The position numbers were made by a program, and so were the translations under genes. A stretch of DNA of 43,842 nt, from assembly GCA_963169665.1 (NCBI GenBank), contig CAUJET010000023.1, forward strand, positions 1-43,842. The letters are read 5' to 3'. How positions within the stretch are numbered: the stretch's first letter is position 1; every line of letters starts with the position of its first letter. Shown one piece after another: positions 15,053 through 25,800 of the stretch. The stretch comes from Actinomycetota bacterium. Its GTDB lineage: Bacteria; Actinomycetota; Acidimicrobiia; Acidimicrobiales; Ilumatobacteraceae. The notes beneath the pieces were generated by a model. It saw only the letters and a list, made by a program, of their open reading frames with translations, was not told the DNA's origin and did no database searches.

Positions 15053-17587
15053 ATGACCGATCTCCTCCTCGGCCGCGACGACGACCTCGCCGTGCTCCGT
15101 CAGGCGCGCGGGGCGAGGCTGCCGGGCGTCGTGCTCGCCGCGCCGCCGGGCATGGGACGCACCAGCGTGCTCAGTGCGATCGTCGATGAGTGGCGCGACC
15201 GACGGGCCGACGTCGTGCTCGTCCGGGCGACCGCATCCGCTCGTCGACTCCGCTACGCGGCGCTCAGCCCGATCCTCCACGACGATCCCGACCATCCGCC
15301 GGTCACGGGCCCGCTCTCGTTCGACGCGGTCCACGACGCCCTCGAACGCCGTGCAAGGCGTGGCGGACTCGTGGTGGCGATCGACGACGCGCACCTGGTC
15401 GACGAGGCATCGCTGCGCGTCGTGGCCGATCTCGTCGGCGTGCACGACACGTTCGTGGTGGCATCCGTGGACGACACCTTCCTCGGTCTCGATCCGCTCA
15501 CCGAGTCCTCCCGGCTCACCGTCCACACGCTGACCCCGCTTGCGCCGGAGCACATCGGGCGGCTCGTGCGAGACCGGACGGGTGAGCGCGTCGACGACGA
15601 GAGCTGGTGGGTGCGTTCGAAGGGGAATCCGACGGCGCTGCTCCACCTGCTGGACGACCGCACCCACGATCCGGGCGACGCGATCCCGGGCGGCCTCAGC
15701 ACGGATGCCCGCCGCCTGCTCGCGATCGTCGCCCTGGCCGAACCCTTCCCGCTCTCGACCGACGCCGAAGGCGCTCCGGACCCGACCTCGGTCGGCGTCG
15801 GCGCCGACGCGCTCGCCGAACTCGTCGGACGCGGCATCGTGGCCGTCGGCGGCACGGACAGCGACGGCGGCCGGGGGTCGCTCCGCCTCCGACATCCCGG
15901 GCAGGGCAGCCGCGTCCGACGCGCGCTCGGGGCGATCGAAGCGAGGTCGGCACGCCGAACCGCCCTCGACGCCATGCGGCGATCCTGGGCAGGGCTCGCA
16001 CCGACCGACAGGCTCCGGGTCGCGACCCTGGCGGTGGAGGCGGGCGGCGATCTGACCCACGACGAGCTGCTCGACGTCGTGTCGCTCGCGCCGACGGCGG
16101 GCGACCCCGCGCTCGCCCTGCGCCTCGCCCGTCGGGGCGCCGAGCAGCTCGGACGGTTCGACGACCTGCGACGTCTCGCCGACGTCGGACACGAACAGGG
16201 TGCGGTCGACGACGTCGTCGCGGCGACAGAGGCGATGTCGGCGATGGCGTCGGGACCGCGCGACCACCTGGCCGTCGCCGTCGCCCGTTCGAACCACCTC
16301 CTGTGGCGGTGTGCGGACGCGACGGGTGCGATCGAGGCACTCGAGGACCCCCGTGTCGGCGAGCTGCCCGAGCTCCAGGCGATCCGCGCCCGCATGCTCG
16401 CCACTGTGGGCCAACCCGCCGCGGCGATCGCGCAGGGCGAGCCGCTGCGCCACGATCCCGAACCGCGAGTCCGCATCCAAGCGGCACTCGCCGTCGCCCA
16501 TGCGCTGCGGCGCATCGGCCGACCCACCCGGGCCGTGGCGGTGCTCGACGACGCGCTCGCCAACGTCGAATCGGTCACCGATCCCGTGCTGTCCGTGAGC
16601 GGTCAGGTCCTCGGGGTCGCGCGCGTGCTCGCCATGGTGGAGGCCGGTCGGTGGACCGACGCGCTCGCGCAGGCGTCGAAGGCGGTGTCGTACGCCGAGC
16701 GCTACGACGAGAGCGCCGGCCGCGCCGTCGCGCTCGTGGTCCAGGCCGTCGCCCAGATCGAGTCCGGCGCACCGGCACTCGCCATCGCGCCACTGGCCGA
16801 CGCCGTCGAGCTGCTCACCGAGCTTCGCCAGCCGGGCGGCCTCCGATGGGCGCTGAACGCACGGGCGCTCGCGCACGGCCTGATGTCGGATGCCGCTGCG
16901 GCACGACGCGACCTCGACCAGCTCGACGCCATCGGTCCCCATCCGGCCGACCTCTTCCCATCGCTCGAACCGAGGGCGAGGGCGTGGGCCCTCGTCGCTG
17001 CGGCCGACCCTGAAGGCGGCCGAGCGACACTCCGTGCGGCGATCGGGCGGTTCAAGGGCCAAGGTGCACTCGGGCCGGCATGGACGTGCGCACACGACCT
17101 GCTGTCGCTCGACCAGCCCGCCGACCTGCTCGGGCTCGCCGTGACGCCCGACGAGCCGCTCAGCGCGCTCCGAGCACGCCATGCGGCGGCCGTGCAGCAC
17201 CGCGACGTCGACGAACTCGACGCGCTCACCGACACCTTCGAATGGCTCGGTGCGTTGCGGTGGGCGGCCGAATGTGCAGCCGCACGGTCCCGCGCCGCGA
17301 CCCGGTCGGGCACCCGTGAGCACGCCCGGCGCGCCGGCGACCGGCTCAGCCAGCTCCGCGCCCGCTGCGACGGACTCGACATCCCCGCGGTGGCCGCCGG
17401 ACGACTGCTGTCGCTCAGCGTGCGCGAGCGCGAGATCGCGCTGCTCGCCGCCCGCGGCCTGTCGAGCCGCGAGATCGCCGAGCGTCTCGGCGTGTCGGCG
17501 CGCACCGTCGACAACCACCTCGCCCGGTGCTTCGACAAGCTCGGCACCCGGTCGCGGGCCGAGCTCGGCGCATTGCTCGACGGCTGA
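15053..17587 (+). CDS. LAL-type LuxR family regulator 1
   Basis: An 844-aa large ATP-binding LuxR (MalT-like) regulator: N-terminal P-loop domain, a long alpha-helical TPR-like middle, and a C-terminal LuxR HTH (about 780-840) with LSVREREIALLAARGLSSREIAERLGVSARTVDNHLARC (key parts LSVREREI, GLSSREIAERLGVS, RTVDNHL). The P-loop reads APPGMGRTS, so the Lys that binds ATP phosphate is Arg36. Walker B-like VVAIDDAH is present. ATP binding may be weak or lost. It is followed 111 bp later by a second regulator of the same type. Confidence 0.88.
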   Translation: MTDLLLGRDDDLAVLRQARGARLPGVVLAAPPGMGRTSVLSAIVDEWRDRRADVVLVRATASARRLRYAALSPILHDDPDHPPVTGPLSFDAVHDALERRARRGGLVVAIDDAHLVDEASLRVVADLVGVHDTFVVASVDDTFLGLDPLTESSRLTVHTLTPLAPEHIGRLVRDRTGERVDDESWWVRSKGNPTALLHLLDDRTHDPGDAIPGGLSTDARRLLAIVALAEPFPLSTDAEGAPDPTSVGVGADALAELVGRGIVAVGGTDSDGGRGSLRLRHPGQGSRVRRALGAIEARSARRTALDAMRRSWAGLAPTDRLRVATLAVEAGGDLTHDELLDVVSLAPTAGDPALALRLARRGAEQLGRFDDLRRLADVGHEQGAVDDVVAATEAMSAMASGPRDHLAVAVARSNHLLWRCADATGAIEALEDPRVGELPELQAIRARMLATVGQPAAAIAQGEPLRHDPEPRVRIQAALAVAHALRRIGRPTRAVAVLDDALANVESVTDPVLSVSGQVLGVARVLAMVEAGRWTDALAQASKAVSYAERYDESAGRAVALVVQAVAQIESGAPALAIAPLADAVELLTELRQPGGLRWALNARALAHGLMSDAAAARRDLDQLDAIGPHPADLFPSLEPRARAWALVAAADPEGGRATLRAAIGRFKGQGALGPAWTCAHDLLSLDQPADLLGLAVTPDEPLSALRARHAAAVQHRDVDELDALTDTFEWLGALRWAAECAAARSRAATRSGTREHARRAGDRLSQLRARCDGLDIPAVAAGRLLSLSVREREIALLAARGLSSREIAERLGVSARTVDNHLARCFDKLGTRSRAELGALLDG

Positions 17588-17628
17588 GCGCCGTTCCCGG
17601 ACGCACAGCGCGCGCCACCGCTCGCGTG

Positions 17629-17646
17629 GTGTCGAGATCTCGGCAC
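17629..17646. promoter_or_regulatory. Imperfect palindrome upstream of LAL regulator 2
   Basis: GTGTCGAGATCTCGGCAC is an 18-bp dyad (core CGAGATCTCG perfect, one mismatched pair outside it), about 50 bp upstream of the predicted +1 of the second LAL gene. This is a reasonable spot for an activator site, for example for a LuxR-HTH protein. No experiment or second copy supports it. Confidence 0.3.
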
Positions 17647-17698
17647 GGCAGCCGTATGAACCCCTGACCAGGGCCTCGACGTGTGGCACACTGCCGGT

Positions 17699-20305
17699 GT
17701 GGACGACCTCGTCGGGCGGAGTGCCGAGTTCGCAGCCATCGGGGCAGCCCTGCGCCGCCCCGATCTCGCGGGCGCGCTCTTCATCGGCGACGCCGGCGTC
17801 GGCAAGTCCCACCTGCTGCACGCCACGCTCCGCCACGCGGAGGAGTCCGGCTTCGTCACGGTGTCGATCACCGGCACCCGCGCCCTCGGCGACATCCCGC
17901 TCGCGGCGTTCGCCGCGCTCCTGCCGGGTCGACCGGCGGGCGACGCAGGCGACCTGGTGCAGATCCGTCGCGCCTTGCAGGAACGGGCCGGCAACCGGCC
18001 GCTGCTGCTCGGGCTCGACGACGCCCACCTCCTCGACGAGGCGTCGGCGGCGCTCGCCCACCAGCTGGCGAACGATCTCACGGCGTTCGTCGTCGGCACG
18101 ATCCGTGCCGGCGAGGCGCCGCCGGAGGCGATCTCGTCGCTGATGAAAGAGGGGGTGGCCGTCCGCATCCCGGTCGAACCGCTCGACGCGGCGGACCTGT
18201 CGACGTTCGCCCAGGTGATCCTCGGCCTTCCCGTGTCCGACGACGTCGCCGATCAGCTCTTCCTCCGAACCCTCGGCAACCCGCTGTTCGCGAAGGAACT
18301 GTTGCTCGAGGCTCGCTCGTCCGGTGTGATCGTCGAGCGCTCGGGTGTGTTCCAGGCCGAGGGCGACCTCCCCGCGCCGTCGTCGCTCAGCCAGTTCGTC
18401 GACGCTCGCCTGGCCGCGCTCGGCGAGGTGCACCAGCGAGCGGTCGCCCTGGTCGCGATCGGCGGCCCGCTCGAGATCGAACTGCTCGAGCAGCTCGTCG
18501 AACCCGATGCGCTGGTGGAGCTCGAGAGCGCCCGGCTGCTCACGGCCGACGAGCGAGACGAGACCCTGATGGTCGGCTTCGTCCACCCGGTCTACGCCGA
18601 TGCGGCGCGACGCGCCGTGGGCCGACTCGCGGCCCGGCAGATGCTGCGCGAGCTCGCCGACGCGCTCGATCGGCGCACCCCGCGTCGGCCCCAGGACGTG
18701 CTCCGCATCGCGACGTGGCGTCTCGACGGAGGTTCCGCGGCTGATCCCTCGCTGCTCGCCGATGCCACCCGCATCGCGTCGGCGCGCAACGACTTCGACC
18801 TCGCAGAACGCCTCGGCCGGGCCTGGTTCGACCAGGTCGCCGACACGCCCGACGGCCTGCGTGCCGCCTGCCGTGTGGCGTCCGCCTACATCGAGCAGGG
18901 TGAGTACGGCGAAGCCATCTCGATCCTCGCCGACCCGCGGGTCCGCCGCGAGGCCGCTGCTCCGATCGACCGGCTGCGCGGCGCCGTGATCGAGGGCGGG
19001 ATGACCTTCTGGGCGTTCGGCAAGGTCGCACCGGCGATCGAGATGCTCGACGCCGCTGCGGCAGAGCTCGGCGGGGCGCATCCCCTCATCGATGCCACCA
19101 AGGCGGCGATCTGGTCGGCGGCGGGTCGCCCGCGCGAGGCGCTGCTGCTGACGCCCGCCGGCTCGCCGGCGGCCAGGATGCCGGCCGGCGTCGCCTCCGA
19201 CCTGCTCGCGCTCACCACCGCCGGCACGCCCGCCCTCGCACTCGCACGTGTCGGCGACGAACCCGAGTTCCTCCACACCGGCGGTGCGATCGCCGCCGCA
19301 GCGCATGCCTTCGCCCTCGTCGAGGCCGGTCGACTCCGCGACGCCACCGAGTTCGCGCTCGACGGCTGGGAACGAGCGGAGCGCGCCCACGATCGGCACG
19401 GGTGCGTCGCCTGGGCGATCGCGCTCGGGTGGGCCGACCTCAACCTCGGGCAGCGTCGTGCGGCCGAGCAGTGGTTCGATCGTGCGACGACGCTGGCAGA
19501 GCGATCGGCCGCGGCGGTGCACGGCACGAGATGGGCCTTGGGCGGGCTGCTGCTCTCACGCGCCCAGGACACCGATCCGACCGGCGCGCTGCTGGCCCTC
19601 GACCGCCTCTCGGCGGTGCCGCCCCACGAGGCCCGGGCACACGCCGACTTCGAGCTGCGCGGCCGGGCATGGCTCCGGGCGGTGCAGGGCGATGTGCTCG
19701 GCGCGGTCGCCGAGCTCCTCGGATACGCCGACGAGGCGACCGAGCGCGGACGGCATGCCTCGCGGGTGCGATTCCTCGTCGACGTCGTCCGCCTGAATCA
19801 CCCGCGCGAGGCCCTCGCCCATCTGGACGCGGTGCCGTGCGTCGTCGACGGCGAGCTCCTGCCCACCTTGATCGATGCCGTGCGGGCCGCCGCGGCCGCC
19901 GACGCCGATGGCATGGCCGCCGTCACCGACCGGCTCGCCGGTCTCGGTTTCCTCGGCTACGCCGCCGAGGCGGCCACCGCAGCCTGGACGATGGTGCGTG
20001 ACGCCAACGGCGAGGCACGGACGGTGGCCCAGTACGCCCGTCGAGCGCAGGAGCTGCGCGATGGCATCGACGTGCACGCGACGCCGATGCTCGCCCAGGC
20101 CCGACCGGAGATCTCGCTGAGCCGTCGCGAACGCGAGATCGCCGAGCTCGTGGCCGGTGGCCGGACGAGCCGCGAAGTGGCCGACGAACTCATCATCGGC
20201 GTGCGCACGGTGGAGAGCCACCTCGCCCGCGTGTACGTGAAGCTCGGCGTACGGTCGCGCACCGAGCTCGCCGATGCGTTGGGACTGCTGGGAGCGCCGA
20301 CATGA
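17699..20305 (+). CDS. LAL-type LuxR family regulator 2
   Basis: An 868-aa regulator built like its upstream neighbour, but with an intact P-loop (GDAGVGKSH), Walker B-like LLLGLDDAHLLD, a TPR-like middle and a C-terminal LuxR HTH (LSRREREIAELVAGGRTSREVADELIIGVRTVESHLARV, key parts LSRREREI and GVRTVESHL). GTG codons at 17681 and 17699 are possible. I chose 17699 because the protein then begins DDLVGRSAEF, as is usual, and the -10-like CACACT (17687-17692) puts +1 exactly on it. Its last bases overlap the ATG of a truncated haemoglobin gene (ATGA), so the two are translationally coupled. Confidence 0.88.
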   Translation: MDDLVGRSAEFAAIGAALRRPDLAGALFIGDAGVGKSHLLHATLRHAEESGFVTVSITGTRALGDIPLAAFAALLPGRPAGDAGDLVQIRRALQERAGNRPLLLGLDDAHLLDEASAALAHQLANDLTAFVVGTIRAGEAPPEAISSLMKEGVAVRIPVEPLDAADLSTFAQVILGLPVSDDVADQLFLRTLGNPLFAKELLLEARSSGVIVERSGVFQAEGDLPAPSSLSQFVDARLAALGEVHQRAVALVAIGGPLEIELLEQLVEPDALVELESARLLTADERDETLMVGFVHPVYADAARRAVGRLAARQMLRELADALDRRTPRRPQDVLRIATWRLDGGSAADPSLLADATRIASARNDFDLAERLGRAWFDQVADTPDGLRAACRVASAYIEQGEYGEAISILADPRVRREAAAPIDRLRGAVIEGGMTFWAFGKVAPAIEMLDAAAAELGGAHPLIDATKAAIWSAAGRPREALLLTPAGSPAARMPAGVASDLLALTTAGTPALALARVGDEPEFLHTGGAIAAAAHAFALVEAGRLRDATEFALDGWERAERAHDRHGCVAWAIALGWADLNLGQRRAAEQWFDRATTLAERSAAAVHGTRWALGGLLLSRAQDTDPTGALLALDRLSAVPPHEARAHADFELRGRAWLRAVQGDVLGAVAELLGYADEATERGRHASRVRFLVDVVRLNHPREALAHLDAVPCVVDGELLPTLIDAVRAAAAADADGMAAVTDRLAGLGFLGYAAEAATAAWTMVRDANGEARTVAQYARRAQELRDGIDVHATPMLAQARPEISLSRREREIAELVAGGRTSREVADELIIGVRTVESHLARVYVKLGVRSRTELADALGLLGAPT

Positions 20306-20655
20306 GGACCCTGTTCGACCGTCTCGGTGGGCGCGGCGCGATCGCTGGCGTGGTCGACGATTTCTACGACCGGCTCACCCGCGATCCGCGGGTGCTCCAT
20401 CAGTTCGCCGAGGAGCGGCTCCCCAGCCTGCGCGCAGCCCAGGTCGCGTGGCTCACCACTGCGTTCGGCGGCGCGCCGGGACAGCCGATGGCCGACCTGG
20501 AGGCCGCGCACCGCGACCTCGACATCACCGACGACCAGGTGACAGCGGTGCTCGCCCACCTGGAAGGGGCGCTCAGCGACGCCGGCGTGGATCCCGAGCT
20601 GCAGCGTCAGGCGATGTCGATCGTCGCCAGACTGTGGTTCGCCCGGGTGTTCTGA
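20302..20655 (+). CDS. Truncated haemoglobin
   Basis: A 117-aa globin of the short 2-on-2 type. It starts TLFDRLGGRGAIAGVVDDFYDRL with Tyr22 at the B10 position that contacts bound ligand, and has His70 (LEAAHRDLDI) as the proximal F8 haem ligand. Such proteins bind O2, NO or CO and often detoxify NO. The ATG overlaps the TGA of LAL regulator 2 by 4 bp. This tight coupling suggests that haem-ligand chemistry and the regulator belong to one response, which is inference only. Confidence 0.88.
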   Translation: MRTLFDRLGGRGAIAGVVDDFYDRLTRDPRVLHQFAEERLPSLRAAQVAWLTTAFGGAPGQPMADLEAAHRDLDITDDQVTAVLAHLEGALSDAGVDPELQRQAMSIVARLWFARVF

Positions 20656-20686
20656 GGCCGCCCGACACCGAGCGACCCAGCGGTGC

Positions 20687-21340
20687 TCAACAAGGGACGT
20701 TGATGACCAGGCCCACGTAGAACGAGCTGTAGCCCTTGGTCGCCGAGTTGGCCGAGTTGAGCTTGCCCACGGTGGTGTCGAGCTTGGTGGCCACGAGCCC
20801 CGGGTAGTCGCCCTCTTCCACCGTGTAGGTGCCGCAGGCCGAGCCCGGTGCTTCGGTGGTGGTCGTCGTGGTGGCGACCGTGGTCTCCGGCGCTGCGGTG
20901 GTGGGCGCGACCGGGGCGCCGGCGATCGTCGTGGTGGGGATGCCCGGATCGGGCGGCACACCGGGCACGGTGGCGCCGGCCGGAATGAGGATGGTCTGGC
21001 CGACACCGGGCCACTCGGGCACGATGCCGTTGTCCTGCAGGGTCCAACCGTTGAGGGTCATCAGATCCTCGAACTTGACCTTCCACTTGTTCGCGACCGT
21101 CGACGGGTAGTCGCCCTCGAGGATCACGTACTCGGTCTGGAACTGCAGGATCGATCCCGGTGCGTCGGGCGCGGTGGTGACGGGCACGTTGGTGCTCGGC
21201 GCCGGCGCGATCGTCACATAGTTGGTGGCGCCGACGCGCACCGTGGTGGTGTTGGTCGTCGCTTCATCGGTCCCGCACGACACCAGCCCCAGCGAGGTCG
21301 CCGCGACGACCAGCCCCATACCCACGAACATCGACTTCAC
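20687..21340 (-). CDS. LysM-domain lipoprotein
   Basis: A 217-aa secreted lipoprotein. The signal peptide ends in lipobox LVSC, and two LysM-like segments (YVILEGDYPSTVANKW... and YTVEEGDYPGLVATKL...) flank a Thr/Ala/Pro-rich linker. LysM domains bind N-acetylglucosamine-containing cell-wall glycans, so the protein probably sits between membrane and peptidoglycan. GTG start at 21340. A -10 TAGCCT just upstream puts +1 2 nt before it. The ATG at 21331 is an alternative. Confidence 0.85.
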   Translation of the reverse strand: MKSMFVGMGLVVAATSLGLVSCGTDEATTNTTTVRVGATNYVTIAPAPSTNVPVTTAPDAPGSILQFQTEYVILEGDYPSTVANKWKVKFEDLMTLNGWTLQDNGIVPEWPGVGQTILIPAGATVPGVPPDPGIPTTTIAGAPVAPTTAAPETTVATTTTTTEAPGSACGTYTVEEGDYPGLVATKLDTTVGKLNSANSATKGYSSFYVGLVINVPC

Positions 21341-21364
21341 GGGTGTGCAGGCTACGCCGCGTGA

Positions 21365-22816
21365 CTACACAAGTGGTCGCGCGGTGGGTGCGATCGGTGC
21401 GGGCAGCGACGTGTCGCCCATGAGCCAGCGGTCGACGTTGGACGCACATGCCCGACCCTCGGCGATCGCCCAGACGATCAGGCTCTGGCCGCGGCCCATG
21501 TCGCCGGCGACGAACACGCCGGGCACGTTGGTCTGGAAGTCGTCGCCGCGAGCGATGTTGCCGCGCGCGTCGAGGGCGACGCCGAGCTGATCGAGCCAGC
21601 CGCCCTTCTCCGGACCGACGAAGCCCATGGCGAGGAACACGTAGTCGGCGGGCAGCTCGCGGTCGGAACCCTCGACCTTCTCGAACCTGCCGTTCACCAT
21701 CTGCACCTCGTGGATGAGCAGCGCACGGACGTTGCCGTTGCCGTCGTCGACGAAGCGCTCGGTGTTCACGCTGTAGATGCGCTCGCCGCCCTCTTCGTGG
21801 GCGGAGGTGACCTTGTAGGTGAAGGCGAACGTGGGCCATGGGTTGGCGGGTGCCCGGGTGTCGCTCGGGCGGGGCATGATCTCGAGCTGGGTGACGCTCG
21901 CCGCGCCCTGACGATGGGCCGTGCCGAGGCAGTCGGCGCCGGTGTCGCCACCGCCGATGATCACGACGTGCTTGCCGGCGACGTCGATCGGCGAGTGCTC
22001 GAGGTCGCCCTCCTGCACCTTGTTCGCGTACGGCAGGTACTCCATCGCCTGGTGGATGCCCTGCAGCTCGCGGCCGGGCACCGACAGGTCACGCCACGCG
22101 GTGGCGCCGGCGGCGAGCACGATCGCGTCGTACGACGCGAGGAGCACCTCGATGTCGACGTTCTCCCCCACCGTGGCGTTGGTGCGGAACTCGGTGCCCT
22201 CGGCCTCCATCTGGTCGAGGCGACGGTCGAGGTGGCGCTTCTCCATCTTGAACTCGGGGATGCCGTAGCGCAGGAGGCCGCCGATGCGGTCGGCCCGCTC
22301 GAGCACGATCACCTCGTGGCCGGCGCGCGTGAGCTGCTGGGCTGCGGCGAGACCCGCCGGCCCCGAGCCGATCACCACGAGCCGCTTGCCGGTGCGGACG
22401 GTCGGCTTCTGCGGGAGCACCCACCCCTCGTCCCAGGCGCGGTCGATGATCTCGACCTCGACCTGCTTGATCGAGACCGGATCGCTGTTGATGCCGAGCA
22501 CGCACGCGGACTCGCACGGTGCCGGGCACAGACGGCCGGTGAACTCGGGGAAGTTGTTCGTCGCGTGCAGGCGGTCGATCGCGTCGCGCCAGTGCTCGCG
22601 GTAGACGAGGTCGTTCCAGTCGGGGATCAGGTTGCCGAGCGGGCAACCGTTGTTGCAGAACGGGATGCCGCAATCCATGCAGCGTCCGGCCTGCAGCTTG
22701 AGCGTGTCCGCCGGGAAGTCCTCGTAGACCTCCTTCCAGTCACGCAGTCGCACCGGCACGGGCCGGCGCGAAGGGGTGGCGCGCTGCCACTTCAGGAACC
22801 CGGTCACTTCACCCAC
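21365..22816 (-). CDS. gltD: Glutamate synthase [NADPH] small subunit
   Basis: The 483-aa beta subunit of glutamate synthase. It oxidises NADPH through FAD and passes electrons to the GltB subunit. N-terminal iron-sulphur cysteines ([16 protein letters not shown] and [10 protein letters not shown]), the FAD loop [12 protein letters not shown] and the NADPH loop [11 protein letters not shown] are all present. The GTG start at 22816 overlaps the end of gltB by 8 bp, so the subunits are made together. It lies 24 bp before the LysM gene, which has its own promoter-like -10. Confidence 0.95.
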   Translation of the reverse strand: MGEVTGFLKWQRATPSRRPVPVRLRDWKEVYEDFPADTLKLQAGRCMDCGIPFCNNGCPLGNLIPDWNDLVYREHWRDAIDRLHATNNFPEFTGRLCPAPCESACVLGINSDPVSIKQVEVEIIDRAWDEGWVLPQKPTVRTGKRLVVIGSGPAGLAAAQQLTRAGHEVIVLERADRIGGLLRYGIPEFKMEKRHLDRRLDQMEAEGTEFRTNATVGENVDIEVLLASYDAIVLAAGATAWRDLSVPGRELQGIHQAMEYLPYANKVQEGDLEHSPIDVAGKHVVIIGGGDTGADCLGTAHRQGAASVTQLEIMPRPSDTRAPANPWPTFAFTYKVTSAHEEGGERIYSVNTERFVDDGNGNVRALLIHEVQMVNGRFEKVEGSDRELPADYVFLAMGFVGPEKGGWLDQLGVALDARGNIARGDDFQTNVPGVFVAGDMGRGQSLIVWAIAEGRACASNVDRWLMGDTSLPAPIAPTARPLV

Positions 22817-25800
22817 GGCTGGCCTCCATCACGCGCTCCAACGTCGCTGCCTCGTCGAGTCCTTCGGACTCGGCGTCCTTCATCACCTTCAACACCCGCG
22901 CGTAGTCGCGGGGCATCACCATCCGGAACTCGCCGACGGTGGCGTCCCAACGACCGAGCAGGGCCGTACCGACGGCCGAGTCGGTCCACTGCACGTGGCG
23001 CTCGACGATGCCGCGCAGCTCGGCCACGTGCTCGTCCTCCAGCGGGAGCAGGTCGACCATGTCCCGGTTGAGCCTCGCGGCGAACACCTCGCCGGGGTCG
23101 TGCACGTAGGCGATGCCGCCGCTCATGCCCGCACCGAAGTTGCGGCCGGTCGCGCCGAGCACGACGACACGGCCACCGGTCATGTACTCGCAGGCGTGGT
23201 CGCCCACGCCCTCGACGACCGCGGTGGCACCGGAGTTGCGGACGCAGAATCGCTCGCCCACCACGCCGCGGAGGAAGATCTCGCCGCCCGTGGCGCCGTA
23301 GCCGATGACGTTGCCGGCGATGACGTTGTCCTCGGCCGGGAACGTCGCGTCGCGGTCGGGGCGCACGACGACGCGACCGCCGGAGAGGCCCTTGCCCACG
23401 TAGTCGTTGGTGTCGCCCTCGAGTTCGAGCGTGATGCCGGCGGGCACGAACGCACCGAGGCTCTGGCCGGCCGACCCGCGGAACTTCACGCGGATCGTGT
23501 CGTCGGGCAACCCTGCGCCGCCGTGACGCTTGGTGACGGCGTTGCCGAGCATCGTGCCGACGGTGCGGTTGACGTTGCGGATCGGCAGCCCGATCTCGAC
23601 GCGCTCGCCGCGATCGATGGCCGCCGCGGCCCGCTCGATGAGCACCTGGTCGAGCGCCTCGTCGAGACCGTGGTCCTGACCGACGCTGTTCACGAGGGTC
23701 TGGCCGTACGGGTTCTGCGGCGTGGCGAGGATCGGCGAGATGTCGAGGCCCTTGGCCTTCCAGTGCTTGATCGCCGCCTTGGTGTCGAGCACCTCGACGT
23801 GGCCGATCATCTCGGCGAGCGTGCGGAAGCCGAGCTTGGCCATCCACTCGCGCACCTCCTCGGCGATGTACTCCATGAAGTTCACGACGAACTCGGGCTT
23901 GCCGCTGAACTTCGCGCGCAGCTCGGGGTTCTGCGTCGCGACGCCCACCGGGCAGGTGTCGAGGTGGCAGACCCGCATCATCACGCAGCCGCTCACCACG
24001 AGCGGCGCGGTGGCGAAGCCGAACTCCTCGGCGCCGAGCAACGCGGCGATCACCACGTCGCGGCCGGTCTTCATCTGGCCGTCGGCCTGCACGACGATGC
24101 GGTCGCGGAGGCCGTTGAGCAGCAGTGTCTGCTGGGTCTCGGCGAGGCCGAGCTCCCACGGGGCGCCGGCGTGCTTGAGCGACGTGAGCGGCGAGGCACC
24201 GGTGCCACCGTCGTGACCGCTGATCAGCACCACGTCGGCCTTGGCCTTGCTCACACCGGCAGCGACCGTGCCGACGCCCACCTCGGCCACGAGCTTCACG
24301 TGCACGCGGGCCGACGGGTTGGAGTTCTTCAGGTCGTGGATGAGCTGCTTGAGATCCTCGATCGAATAGATGTCGTGGTGTGGGGGCGGGCTGATGAGGC
24401 CGACGCCCGGCGTGGAGTGACGGGTCTTGGCCACCCACGGGTACACCTTGTGGCCGGGCAGCTGGCCGCCCTCACCGGGCTTGGCACCCTGTGCCATCTT
24501 GATCTGCAGGTCGTCGGCGTTCACCAGGTACTCGCTGGTGACGCCGAAGCGGCCGCTGGCCACCTGCTTGATCGCGCTGCGCCGGCTGGGGTCGTACAGA
24601 CGCTCGGCGTCCTCGCCGCCCTCGCCGGTGTTGCTCTTGCCGCCGATGGAGTTCATCGCGACCGCGAGGGTCTCGTGGGCCTCCATGCTGATCGAGCCGT
24701 AGCTCATCGCACCGGTGCTGAACCGCTTGACGATCTCGCTGACCGGCTCGACCTCGTCGATCGACACGGCCGGGCGCACGCCCTCCTGCAGTTCGAACAG
24801 GCCGCGCAGGGTGGCCAGATGCTTCGACTGGTCGTCGACGAGCGCCGTGTACTCCTTGAACACGTCGTACCGCTTGGCGCGGGTGGCGTGCTGCAGCTTG
24901 AACACCGTCTCGGGGTTGAACAGGTGCACCTCGCCTTCGCGGCGCCACTGGTACTCGCCACCGAGCTCGAGCTTGCGGTGGGCACGCTCGGTGGGACGGC
25001 TCGGGTGTGCGGTGCGGTGACGCTCGGCGACCTCGCGGGCGACGTCGTCGAGGCTGATGCCGCCGAGGCGGCTGACCGTGCCGGTGAAGTACTCGTCGAC
25101 CAGGTCGCGGCCGAGGCCGATCGCTTCGAAGATCTGCGCGCCGGTGTAGCTCGCGACGGTGCTGACACCCATCTTGCTCATCACTTTGAGCACGCCCTTG
25201 CCGGCGGCCTTGATGTAGTTCTTGACCGCCTTCTTCGGGTCGAGCCCGCCCAGGTTGTGCAGGTCCTGGGCGATCATGTCCTCGATCGACTCGAACGCGA
25301 GGTACGGGTTGATCGCACCCGCGCCGTAACCGACGAGCAGCGCCATGTGGTGCACCTCGCGGGCGTCGCCGCACTCCACGATGAGGCCGACCTTGGTGCG
25401 CTTCTTCTCGCGGATGAGGTGGTGGTGCACGGCCGAGGTGAGCAGGAGGCTCGGGATCGGGGCGTACACCGAGTCGCTGTTGCGGTCGCTGAGCACGACC
25501 ACGCGGGCACCGTCGTCGATGGCCTTGCTCACCTTCGAGCGCACCGCGTCGAGCGCACGCTGCATGGCGAGACCGCCACCCGACACCCGGTACAGGCCGC
25601 TGATCTCGACGGCGCGCAGCTCGGGGTACTGGCCGTCGTCGTCGATGTGGATGATCTTGGCCAGGTCGTCGTTGTCGATGATCGGGAACGGCAGTGCGAG
25701 TTGACGGCAGCTCTCGGGGCCGGGCTGGAGCAGGTTGGCCTCCGGGCCGACGGAGCTGCTGACGGCGGTGACGACCTCTTCGCGGATCGCGTCGAGCGGC

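Noticed and set aside
14777..19522. A 1581-codon minus-strand open frame
   Set aside because: It runs antisense to two well-recognised LAL regulators and the glyoxalase-like gene. Its translation is Arg/Gly/Glu/His-rich without any family motif. Such frames are expected in very GC-rich DNA.
20656..20686. A further 19-bp repeat unit between the globin and LysM genes
   Set aside because: Only CCGAG and CCAGCGG resemble the unit, with wrong spacing between them.
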